64,000 nucleotides of DNA from Candidatus Hydrogenedentota bacterium. GTDB taxonomy: Bacteria; Hydrogenedentota; Hydrogenedentia; Hydrogenedentales; JAEUWI01. Of this stretch, positions 46,569 through 54,237 are shown piece by piece. Numbering within the stretch: position 1 is the first letter of the stretch; every line of letters begins with the position of its first letter. Where the stretch lies: positions 62,001 through 126,000 of the forward strand of contig JAEUWI010000011.1 of the NCBI GenBank assembly GCA_016791475.1. The letters run 5' to 3'. The notes under the pieces were generated by a model. It was given only the letters and a program-made list of their open reading frames with translations, was not told the origin of the DNA and searched no databases. Both the position numbers and the translations under genes were made by a program.

Positions 46569-46697
46569 TATGGGTCTTATGGGTCTTATGGGTCTTATGG
46601 GTCTTATGGGTCGTATGGGTCGTATGGGTCGTATGGGTCGTATGGGTCGTATGGTTTCTTGATTGTACTCCACGGCCTGAAGCCTGAAGCCTACAGC
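46569..46697. repeat. 9-bp tandem array TATGGGTCT/TATGGGTCG and a dispersed repeat
   Basis: Nine units from 46569 to 46649: four TATGGGTCT then five TATGGGTCG, followed by a broken unit. At 46672-46697 lies GCCTGAAGCCTGAAGCCTAC, the complement of a phrase at 26401. The block sits in the 149-bp gap between the GT4 and phosphatase-fold genes. The Tyr-Gly-Ser reading frame across it is not a gene. Confidence 0.95.
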
Positions 46698-47884
46698 CCA
46701 ATGCCTGCAGCCTGCATCAAGTGCCCTTCGAGCGCATCCACATAGCCCCCGAAGGAAAAGTCTGCTCTCACCCGCGCGGCGCCGCCCGACCCGAGACGCG
46801 CGGCCAGCGCATCATCGGTCAGCAGGCGTTCCAGCGAGGTCGCATAGTGCGCCACATCCTGCTCCGGCGACAGCAGGCCCGTTTCCTCGTGACCGAGCCA
46901 GTCCGGTATCCCGCCCACGGCGAAGGCGGCCACGGGCCGGCCATGGCGCATCGCCTCCAGCCCCACCAGCCCGAAGGGCTCCGGCCAGGCCGACGGCACC
47001 GCCACCAGCCGGGCGCGCTGATAGTAGGGGGCCACCGCATCGTTGGGAACCCAGCCCGCGAAGCTGACCCGATCACCCAGACCCAGCGACTGCGCCTGAC
47101 CCTTCAGATCATCCTGCGACTTGCCCGTGCCCACTACCGTCAGGTGAAACGGGCAACGGAGACGGTGCAGCGCGTCCAGCATCAGGTCCACGCCCTTTCC
47201 CCGAATCAGTGAGCCGACATACAGGATCTCCGGGGCTTCGGGCACCGGCGTCACCTCAGGGTCGCCTTGATTCAGCACCGGATGGCACAAGTGCATGCGT
47301 TCGGCGGGGTAACCACCCGCCAGGAGCCGCTCACGGATGAACGTGCTGTTCGCCAGCACCGCGTCAAAGCCGTGGTAGCGCGCCATCTGACGAATCTTCG
47401 CCTGGATATTCACCAGCTTCACCGGAATTGGTCCGCTGCTGGATTTCTCCAGAAAGGCGAGGGCCGTGTAGCAGCGCCAGCCCGCGGTATGCGTGCACGT
47501 CTTGCGGTTGTGCCGGGTGTAGCCGAGACCCGTGGGGCACCACAAATCGTGATCATGCACCAGCACCACCTTGCGATAGTCCGTAGCCTGCTCCACACCC
47601 TCGGGAAGCCGCGCCAGCTTATGCACAAACAACACATCGGGTTTGACCGTGTCCACAATCGCCCGAAAGGTCATGCCCCGGTCCCCTTCGGGTGGCCACC
47701 CAAACTCCGTGCAGCGCGTCACACTTGAAAACGCTTCCGAGAATGAATCCGCATCGGGGCGCGCGTGGCCATAGGCCAGATGGCATTCATGGCCGCGGCG
47801 GACCAACTCCTTCACCGTATGGGCAATCACCTGCTCCACACCGCCAAAGTGCCCGCAGAGATTATTTGCGAAAAGAATTTTCAC
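46691..47884 (-). CDS. Glycosyltransferase family 4 protein
   Basis: A protein of 397 residues. Seen: KILFANNLCGHFGGVEQVIA (acceptor-side glycine loop of GT-B enzymes), ILYVGSLIRGKGVDLMLDAL, VSFAGWVPNDAVAPYYQ and PSAWPEPFGLVGLEAMRHGRPV (the E-x7-E block). It transfers a sugar from a nucleotide-sugar to the growing repeat unit. The GTG at 47884 is preferred to an ATG three codons earlier because GAGG stands nine bases before it. It overlaps the end of the next GT4 gene by 23 bp, so they are co-translated. Confidence 0.88.
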   Translation of the reverse strand: MKILFANNLCGHFGGVEQVIAHTVKELVRRGHECHLAYGHARPDADSFSEAFSSVTRCTEFGWPPEGDRGMTFRAIVDTVKPDVLFVHKLARLPEGVEQATDYRKVVLVHDHDLWCPTGLGYTRHNRKTCTHTAGWRCYTALAFLEKSSSGPIPVKLVNIQAKIRQMARYHGFDAVLANSTFIRERLLAGGYPAERMHLCHPVLNQGDPEVTPVPEAPEILYVGSLIRGKGVDLMLDALHRLRCPFHLTVVGTGKSQDDLKGQAQSLGLGDRVSFAGWVPNDAVAPYYQRARLVAVPSAWPEPFGLVGLEAMRHGRPVAAFAVGGIPDWLGHEETGLLSPEQDVAHYATSLERLLTDDALAARLGSGGAARVRADFSFGGYVDALEGHLMQAAGIGL

Positions 47885-49106
47885 GGATCGCATCCTCGTA
47901 CACGCCGATCAGCCGCTCCGCGATGACGTCCCAGTCGTAGCGCTCTCGCGCCTTCCGCCTGCCCATTTCCGCAAGTGAACGGGCCCGCTCGGGGTGGGCG
48001 GCAACCCCCTCGAAGGCCTCCAGAAAGCTCGACGCGTCCGCCGGATCGAAGAGCAGGCCGTCCGTGCCCTCTTCCACGAAATGGGGTATCCCCCCGATGC
48101 GCGACGCGATGACGGGCAGTCCCGCCGACCACGCCTCCAGCACCACGATACCGAAAGGCTCGTGAATCGATGGCAACAGGAATAGATCCGCCGCGTGATA
48201 GGCCGCGGTCAAGTCGGAGCTGTCCGACGCGATACCGGGTACGACCGTGAGGTGATCGCGCACGCCCAGGTCCTCCGCCGTCTTCACAACCTTATCGTGG
48301 TAGTCCGTATTGGTCACGTTGCCGACGAGTACCACGTGGGTCTTTGGCTCCCGCTTCAACAGTTCCGGCAGCATCTTCACCGGCAGCATCTGGTTCTTCT
48401 GCGAGTCGATTCGCGCGAGGGTCAGCACCACATAGGCGTCTTCGGGAATGCCCCGGGCGCGGCGAAATCCGGGGCCGTCGCCTTCGGAAAAACGCCGCGT
48501 GTCCGCGCCATTGGGAAGGTAGACGACATTCTTGTCGGGCATCTTCTCCTTCGCCTTCACGCTCTCCGGAAAACCCACGCACAAAATGGCGCTCGCGTCC
48601 GCCAGGACCCTGCGCGCGCCCACCCACATGCCAAGCGCCTTACCATAGTCAAAGGCGCCCTTCGTGGGCGCGGCCATGGAGGCCATCTCCGCACTGGGTA
48701 TGTCAAAGGCGCCGCCGTGGAGCGATATCACATAGGGAATACGGCGTTGAAGGGCCACCTTCCGACCGATCCCGCCGAGCCGGTTTCCCGTATGAAGATG
48801 GATCAGGTCGAGTTCCGGCTCCCGCTTCAGGGCCCGCATCATGGGAAAGGAAAAGGGACTGCCCCCCTTCTTGTCCAATATCTCGCGTGCGCCGGGCTTC
48901 AGCCCCAGAAAGGGATAGAACGATGGAAAGCGCCGGATCCGAAGTCCCTTCAGATACTCCTCCGTGCTCCCCGCCGAGGCAATGGTGCAAAAGACCTCGG
49001 ATGGATGGCCCTTGGCCACCAGCCGTTGGGTCGTCTCAAAGATTACGGTCTCCGTGCCGCCCCAGTCGTCGCGCACGACCCGCTTCGCAAGCTGTATCGT
49101 TCGCAT
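47862..49106 (-). CDS. Glycosyltransferase family 4 protein
   Basis: A protein of 414 residues. Blocks: VVRDDWGGTETVIFETTQRL at the N-terminus, LTLARIDSQKNQMLPVKML, HVVLVGNVTN, and PSIHEPFGIVVLEAWSAGLPVIA (E-x7-E), all of the GT-B retaining GT4 family. The ATG at 49106 is chosen because the family sequence begins there and AGGA precedes it; longer in-frame starts run through the neighbouring GT2 gene. Four bases separate it from the GT2 stop. It presumably adds one sugar of the repeat unit; donor and acceptor are unknown. Confidence 0.88.
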   Translation of the reverse strand: MRTIQLAKRVVRDDWGGTETVIFETTQRLVAKGHPSEVFCTIASAGSTEEYLKGLRIRRFPSFYPFLGLKPGAREILDKKGGSPFSFPMMRALKREPELDLIHLHTGNRLGGIGRKVALQRRIPYVISLHGGAFDIPSAEMASMAAPTKGAFDYGKALGMWVGARRVLADASAILCVGFPESVKAKEKMPDKNVVYLPNGADTRRFSEGDGPGFRRARGIPEDAYVVLTLARIDSQKNQMLPVKMLPELLKREPKTHVVLVGNVTNTDYHDKVVKTAEDLGVRDHLTVVPGIASDSSDLTAAYHAADLFLLPSIHEPFGIVVLEAWSAGLPVIASRIGGIPHFVEEGTDGLLFDPADASSFLEAFEGVAAHPERARSLAEMGRRKARERYDWDVIAERLIGVYEDAIRENSFRK

Positions 49107-49110
49107 GGGC

Positions 49111-50019
49111 TCAGTTCCTGAAGAACTCTTGGGGGAAGCCCTGGTTCTTCGCGGCGGCGCTGCGGCCGCTGAAGTGGGCATAGTTGAACACGGCCCGGTA
49201 GGCCAGGTTGAAGGGAATCGTGTCCGGACGACCGTGGCGAAGCGCGTAAAGCACATCGCGCACCATATGGCGCGCGCAGGCAATGCCCTCACGCGCCAGC
49301 GACGGCCTCTCGCCGAGCACCTGGAAATAAACCATGCCGTGGCCCCGCTCGCGCTTGTACAGCGTCTTCAGCGTGTAATTGTGCGAGTGCTCCACCACCG
49401 ATTCCACCGCAATCGCGAAACGCGCCCCAGCCGCCTTGCAGCCCACCGCCCAAACAAAATCCTCGCCCCAGCCCTCCTCGGGGAACTTGTGCGCTTCCCA
49501 AAGCGACCGATTGAATGCGCAGGCCGCCGCCGAAAAGAAACTGTGACCCGTCTTACCCATGTTTGCGGGGCCGTAGACCCGATCCAGATCGTAGCGCACC
49601 ACGAAGTGGGCGTCGGGCCGCGCCACCTGCCGGCTCGTCACGCCATCCGCCTCGCCCCGATAGAGCGGCGCCAGCAGACGTTCCAGCCAGAAGGCGTCCT
49701 GGGGAATGCAATCCGCGTTCAGCAGCACGATGACCCGCTCCGGCGCGGCGGCGATCATCGTATTCAACACCCGGCCGGGAATATACGACGACGGCGCGAT
49801 CTCCGTCACCCGTTCGGGGTGGGGATTGTATTTCTTCACGGCTTCCAGCGTGCCGTCCGTCGATCCAGAGTCCACGTTGTACAGAACAAAGTTCTGCACG
49901 CTCTGGGTCTGCAGCGCTTCCAGCGTCCGCTCCGCGTAGGGCTGCTCGTTTTTCGAGCGCATGATAATCGCGACCGGCTCGCCGGGGTCCGGAGCCATCG
50001 AAACTGAGGTTGTATCCAA
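49111..50019 (-). CDS. Glycosyltransferase family 2 protein
   Basis: A protein of 302 residues with the GT-A fold: VAIIMRSKNEQPYAERTLEAL, YNVDSGSTDGTLEAV (nucleotide-binding Asp), VLLNADCIPQ in the place of the DxD motif, and GWGEDFVWAV with the catalytic-base ED. The start is uncertain: TTG at 50019 has AAGAAGG ten bases upstream, while ATG at 49998 lacks a good site. Inverting transfer of a sugar is expected. It is co-transcribed with the GT4 gene that follows four bases later and lies 27 bp after the nucleotidyltransferase-fold gene. Confidence 0.87.
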   Translation of the reverse strand: MDTTSVSMAPDPGEPVAIIMRSKNEQPYAERTLEALQTQSVQNFVLYNVDSGSTDGTLEAVKKYNPHPERVTEIAPSSYIPGRVLNTMIAAAPERVIVLLNADCIPQDAFWLERLLAPLYRGEADGVTSRQVARPDAHFVVRYDLDRVYGPANMGKTGHSFFSAAACAFNRSLWEAHKFPEEGWGEDFVWAVGCKAAGARFAIAVESVVEHSHNYTLKTLYKRERGHGMVYFQVLGERPSLAREGIACARHMVRDVLYALRHGRPDTIPFNLAYRAVFNYAHFSGRSAAAKNQGFPQEFFRN

Positions 50020-50046
50020 GGTGATCGGGCCTTCTTCTTCCGGCGC

Positions 50047-51126
50047 TCAGCCGTAGTGCTTCCAGATATGCAGAACATGGGAGAGTTCCGCTCCATCCCG
50101 CCCCTGTTCATTCAGCAGCCGCGGCAGTCGTTTCAATATTCGGTCCCGCGGATGGAGCAGCCACTCTCCCCCCGCCGGGCGGGCGTGGCGCGCATTGCGG
50201 GCCGCATTCTTAAACCGCTCGGACAGGGACATGCCCGGAAACCGGGTGGGCAGCTCTTCGTAGGCCGGCCACTCCAGATCCGCCATGCCCAGACGGCTGC
50301 GCTCAAACCACAGGTACACTTGCAGATAAAGCGCCACCACCTCGCAATGCCACTCGTCCAGGCTCTTGCCCGGCGGAACATCGTGGCGGGGACGCATCTT
50401 GAAATCCAAAGACGCCTCATAGGCCTCTCGAAGCCGCGCCGCCTCCGGTACGCCATCGAGCGGCTGCGCCGAAAAGCGGCGGCGGCGCTCCACATAACTG
50501 GGGCTGTAGTCGCCCGCCAGAAACAGCACGCTGTCGCCCATGGCCATCATGGCCTTGTAGATATTGCGCACCACAAACTCGTGGTCTTCGGTGTTCAGCG
50601 GCGGCCGCTGACCGAGCGTCATGCGCGCAAGCAGCAGACCGATTCCCCGGTTCATGAAGAGGCGCGCGCACTCGTCCAGTGGAGGATGGGTCGCATCATA
50701 GGCGGGAAGGGCCGAAAACACGTCGGGCGGCCCCATCACCACATGGTGGCCGTATTTCGCTTCCATGAACATCAATTCGTAGGGGAGCCCGCCGAGACTG
50801 GACCGGGGCATGGGCGGGCTGAAATCCACATGGATACCGCAATCCGGTTCCACCGACTCCTTCACGCCCCGCAGCAGCGACGAGAGTTGACGCCTGCGCC
50901 GTCTCGATTCGTACGGAACCACCACGAAAAAATCGTAGTCGTTGTAGACCCGCTCTTCGCCGTCCACCTCAAAGACACCGCCCTCGCCGCGCCCGTAGCC
51001 GCCACCCAGCACCAGCGCGGTCAGCTCCTCCGCGGGAACCACCTCGGACACGCGCCCGCGGACCGTCGCCATGTCACGGGCAATTCTTTCTTCGAGTTCA
51101 TCCGAACCGTCCACTGTAAATCGCAT
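50047..51126 (-). CDS. Nucleotidyltransferase-fold protein in the polysaccharide locus
   Basis: A protein of 359 residues. The N-terminal part has LVLGGGYGRGEGGV (residues about 38-51) and YNDYDFFVVV with Asp63 and Asp65, the glycine loop and metal-binding pair of polymerase-beta-type nucleotidyltransferases, and a later HVDFSP that could supply the third Asp. The remaining ~230 residues are mostly helical with no known domain. The ATG at 51126 has AAGGA five bases upstream. It is the first gene of the leftward cluster. It may transfer a nucleotide to a glycan, lipid or protein, but its substrate cannot be inferred; it does not look like a sugar-1-phosphate nucleotidyltransferase. Confidence 0.7.
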   Translation of the reverse strand: MRFTVDGSDELEERIARDMATVRGRVSEVVPAEELTALVLGGGYGRGEGGVFEVDGEERVYNDYDFFVVVPYESRRRRRQLSSLLRGVKESVEPDCGIHVDFSPPMPRSSLGGLPYELMFMEAKYGHHVVMGPPDVFSALPAYDATHPPLDECARLFMNRGIGLLLARMTLGQRPPLNTEDHEFVVRNIYKAMMAMGDSVLFLAGDYSPSYVERRRRFSAQPLDGVPEAARLREAYEASLDFKMRPRHDVPPGKSLDEWHCEVVALYLQVYLWFERSRLGMADLEWPAYEELPTRFPGMSLSERFKNAARNARHARPAGGEWLLHPRDRILKRLPRLLNEQGRDGAELSHVLHIWKHYG

Positions 51127-51249
51127 CGCTATCCTTAATCGTCCCGCCACCCCGATGACTAACGCTTCGTGGTGCCCGGCGCGCGCCAAAATGCGCGCCA
51201 GCCGGGAGTGTAACATACCCCCGGCTGGTGGCCGAAGTCTATTGGATTC

Positions 51250-53829
51250 TCAGGGGAGATACCAAGTCCCGTAGAGGAACTCGGCGGGGCGGGGCTGGCG
51301 GCTCTTGAGCGCGTTGGTCGGTTTCCAGCCGGGAGACATCAGCATGGCGCTGCAAAAAAGCGTGGGGCTGATCGTCTCCTGCACCGTGAACTCGCACTGG
51401 CGCGTGTTGTAGATCGGGTGGCAGGACCAACGGCGCCACAGCGGCACATCCGGCACCTTGAAATCGATCAGATCCGGCGACAGCACGCCACCGGGGGAAC
51501 GCCAGACCGTGTCGCGCAAGGTCGTGTGCATGCCCTCCGTGACGCCGTAGACCGTGATGCCGGGTACCGGATCCGCGATGCCGTCCAGCTCGCTCACGCC
51601 ATGCTGGATGTCGGTCGGATAGCTGTACCCCAGGCCCGTCGTCCACGACATGCCCATCGGGTTCGCACCCAGCATGTAGTCCATATTCAAGATGGCCGAA
51701 TCGCGATACTTCTGATCCCCCGTGAGCGCGAAGGTCGCCAGCAGGCCCCGGGCCGCGTTGGCCATGTCCGTCGCGCCCCAGGACATCCAGAAATCCTGAT
51801 TCCGCGGCCATGTGCAGCGATAGGGCATCTCTTCGGTATACGCCAGCAGCGAATCCGCGTGTGTGGTGAAGTGGCTCTTGATCAGTTCCGCACGCTGCGT
51901 CTCGGAAACCACCCCGGGTTTGTTCACAATGCCGTAGAATATCCAGGGCGAGTAGTCCACCATGGAATAGGGCCATTTGAACGGTTTGCGCACCTTCGCG
52001 ATCAGCGCCGGCACGTCCGCCAGATAATCCTTCTTGCCCGAGTAGCGGAACATCCGGACTTTCGCATGAAGTATGAACGGATCAATATACTCCTGCTTCT
52101 CCTCCCACGTTAGCGTATAGGGATCGCCCAGCCCCCGGTTCGCCCGGCACCGGATCGTCGTCAGTCCCAGGCTGTTCTTCGGATCCATTCCGAAGGCGTA
52201 GGCCCGGTTCGCATACCACGCCCAGCGGCTCGCGCCCGTGGAATCAAAAGGCTTCATGTGTTCCGCAAGCTGGATAGCCGCCGCGGCGAACATCAGCGAG
52301 TCCCAACGGGTGCGCCGCGAAAAGGCATAGTCGATGTCCGAATCAATCAAGGGGTGGGTGCTCGTCTCCACGAAACCCGACACACCGCCCGCGGAGTTCA
52401 TGCTCCGCTGCCACACGAGAAGACCGTAGGCCGCCTCGTCCAGCACGTCCGGAATACCATTGGCCGATTCCGGGAGATTCAACTGCCCGTCGGAAAATCG
52501 CTCCGGAGCCATTTCATACGCGTTCAGCAGATCAAAAATCGGCGTGTAGTGCGCATTGTTGCGATCCCAGTCCGCCGCGTCGTGCCATCCGCCGGTTGCG
52601 CCGTTCGTCTGGCGCGTCTTGTCCAGCGATCCGCCCACGACGTCAAAGCGCTGATAGCCCGCCGGTGGGTTGAAGATCCCTTTGCCAAAGGCGATCATGT
52701 CGCTCTCGTAGATCGGGTCCGTGTGGCACTTGATTCGGGGCCAGTTCGTGTAGGGCGCGCCAAGGGCAATCCCGCAGCGCTGGTGAAACATCCCCCGCGC
52801 CGCCGTGTAAAACGCTTCGCCGTAGGCGTCCGGCCCGTGATAGAAGGGCCAGGAACGGCCCACGCCGGGCACACGAATGAAGAAGTTGCCCGTGGCGCTC
52901 AGCGCGGAAAAGTCCATCTCATATACTTTTTCACCCGTGAGCAGGGGCGGAACCGTCGACGGGTCGTTGTCTTCGATCAGGGGAACGATTCGGCTGTTGT
53001 TGTCCCGAAGGCGGACGGTCCCCGCGAGGACCACCGCGCCCGTGGCCGCGTTGACCACTTCGAAGCGGGGATAGGCGCCGAAATCCATCGGGCCCACTTC
53101 GTAGATGTGGCAGCCCATATAGGCAAATTTGCGGGGGGCATCCGGCAGGTAGCCCACCTGATTGGTCTTGATCGCCCGCGATACCGTCCGATTGGTGTCA
53201 AACAGGAAGGTCACCCGCTTCGTACCGCGCACCGTCACGGTGTACGTCGTATTATTACGTAGCGGCTGAGGGAGATAAATATAAGAATAATTGATATAGT
53301 CCACTTCCGGCCCACCCGTCACCGTCGCGTCTCCCAGACCCACCAGGGTGCGGCCCACCTGAAGCGGGATCAGGGGCACGCGGTAACGCGGATCGGCCGC
53401 GCTCGATATCTGGTAGGAAATCGGCAGATCGAGCAGATCTTCCCCCGCGTTGATGCGCCCAAGCGCGTAATACTGTTCGCGGAGCGACCGCATGGTATTG
53501 CGCGCCGTCCAGTTCGGGCGATCCGTGTCGCGCGTCGCATCCCACAGCGCCACCGCCGGAAGCATCTTTCCCCCGGAGAGTTTGTCGATCTCGTTCACCA
53601 CCTCCTGCTCCGTGGACGTGGCGACGATGAGCCAGCGATCCGACAGCACGAGCAACTGCTCCACGCCGTCGTACGTGGGAATGGATATGGGATAAGCCGT
53701 TTGAAATTCGGAGAGGCTGGAGGGCGGGGCCGTCTGGGCGACGCCGGAGAGGGGGGGTAGGAAGAGTGCGCATAGGGCCACCAGGGTGGCGGACAGAGAT
53801 GGTGAGAGAAGGGATGGTTTCAAATGCAT
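51250..53829 (-). CDS. Glycoside hydrolase family 9 protein (first paralog)
   Basis: A protein of 859 residues with a signal peptide (about residues 1-32). An unassigned N-terminal domain (about 45-90, with YDGVEQLLVLSDRWLIVATS) is followed by a region around 140-330 ending in a cellulase-type Ig-like domain (KTNQVGYLPDAPRKFAYMGC). The GH9 catalytic domain follows: GGWHDAADWDR with Asp417 and Asp420, LPESANGIPDVLDEAAYGL, and LGANPMGMSWTTGLG. Near the C-terminus EFTVQETISPTLF probably supplies the acid Glu. GH9 enzymes hydrolyse beta-1,4-glucans or related links by inversion; the true substrate is not known. GGAGG precedes the ATG. Close to the paralog at 54238-56799. Confidence 0.88.
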   Translation of the reverse strand: MHLKPSLLSPSLSATLVALCALFLPPLSGVAQTAPPSSLSEFQTAYPISIPTYDGVEQLLVLSDRWLIVATSTEQEVVNEIDKLSGGKMLPAVALWDATRDTDRPNWTARNTMRSLREQYYALGRINAGEDLLDLPISYQISSAADPRYRVPLIPLQVGRTLVGLGDATVTGGPEVDYINYSYIYLPQPLRNNTTYTVTVRGTKRVTFLFDTNRTVSRAIKTNQVGYLPDAPRKFAYMGCHIYEVGPMDFGAYPRFEVVNAATGAVVLAGTVRLRDNNSRIVPLIEDNDPSTVPPLLTGEKVYEMDFSALSATGNFFIRVPGVGRSWPFYHGPDAYGEAFYTAARGMFHQRCGIALGAPYTNWPRIKCHTDPIYESDMIAFGKGIFNPPAGYQRFDVVGGSLDKTRQTNGATGGWHDAADWDRNNAHYTPIFDLLNAYEMAPERFSDGQLNLPESANGIPDVLDEAAYGLLVWQRSMNSAGGVSGFVETSTHPLIDSDIDYAFSRRTRWDSLMFAAAAIQLAEHMKPFDSTGASRWAWYANRAYAFGMDPKNSLGLTTIRCRANRGLGDPYTLTWEEKQEYIDPFILHAKVRMFRYSGKKDYLADVPALIAKVRKPFKWPYSMVDYSPWIFYGIVNKPGVVSETQRAELIKSHFTTHADSLLAYTEEMPYRCTWPRNQDFWMSWGATDMANAARGLLATFALTGDQKYRDSAILNMDYMLGANPMGMSWTTGLGYSYPTDIQHGVSELDGIADPVPGITVYGVTEGMHTTLRDTVWRSPGGVLSPDLIDFKVPDVPLWRRWSCHPIYNTRQCEFTVQETISPTLFCSAMLMSPGWKPTNALKSRQPRPAEFLYGTWYLP

Positions 53830-54237
53830 AAGATACCTCCGCGGCAACAAAATCGCGTTGCCTGGTTACTGCCCGGTGTGGCGAATAGGTACACCACACC
53901 CGTTGTGGGTGTCAGGAATCTGACGGCCTGGTCATCGGTGAGACACCGGCGCTACGCCGGCACAATACGGAATCGGCCAGAATCAGTGGAAACAATGATT
54001 TGGCCAGCGCCCTGTGTTTACGGCCAGATACCGTTTACAGAGGCGGACGCCGTGTATCGCATACGTTGTGGAGACGAGCCCCACACCCGCTGACCACTGC
54101 AACACCCGACGCCAGTGAGAACATTTTTGTCAACAATTTACAAGCAACGAAATTCTACCATACGATTCGCCGACGCGCAATTCAATACCACAAAAAAAAC
54201 CAGCAATTTTCGGGTTTGTTCCATACTTGGGCGCGCT
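53830..54237. other. Gene-free 408-bp gap between the GH9 genes
   Basis: There is no convincing reading frame. Small hairpins are present: ACACCC/GGGTGT near 53893-53910 and CCGGCG-CTA-CGCCGG at 53946-53960. The part from 54120 to 54220 is AT-rich, unlike its surroundings. It must contain the promoter of the first GH9 gene, but no clear -35/-10 pair or riboswitch was found. Confidence 0.5.

Noticed and set aside
46470-46745. Small frame encoding repeated Tyr-Gly-Ser
   Set aside because: It is simply the 9-bp array TATGGGTCT/TATGGGTCG read in one frame, with no ribosome site, and it overlaps real genes.
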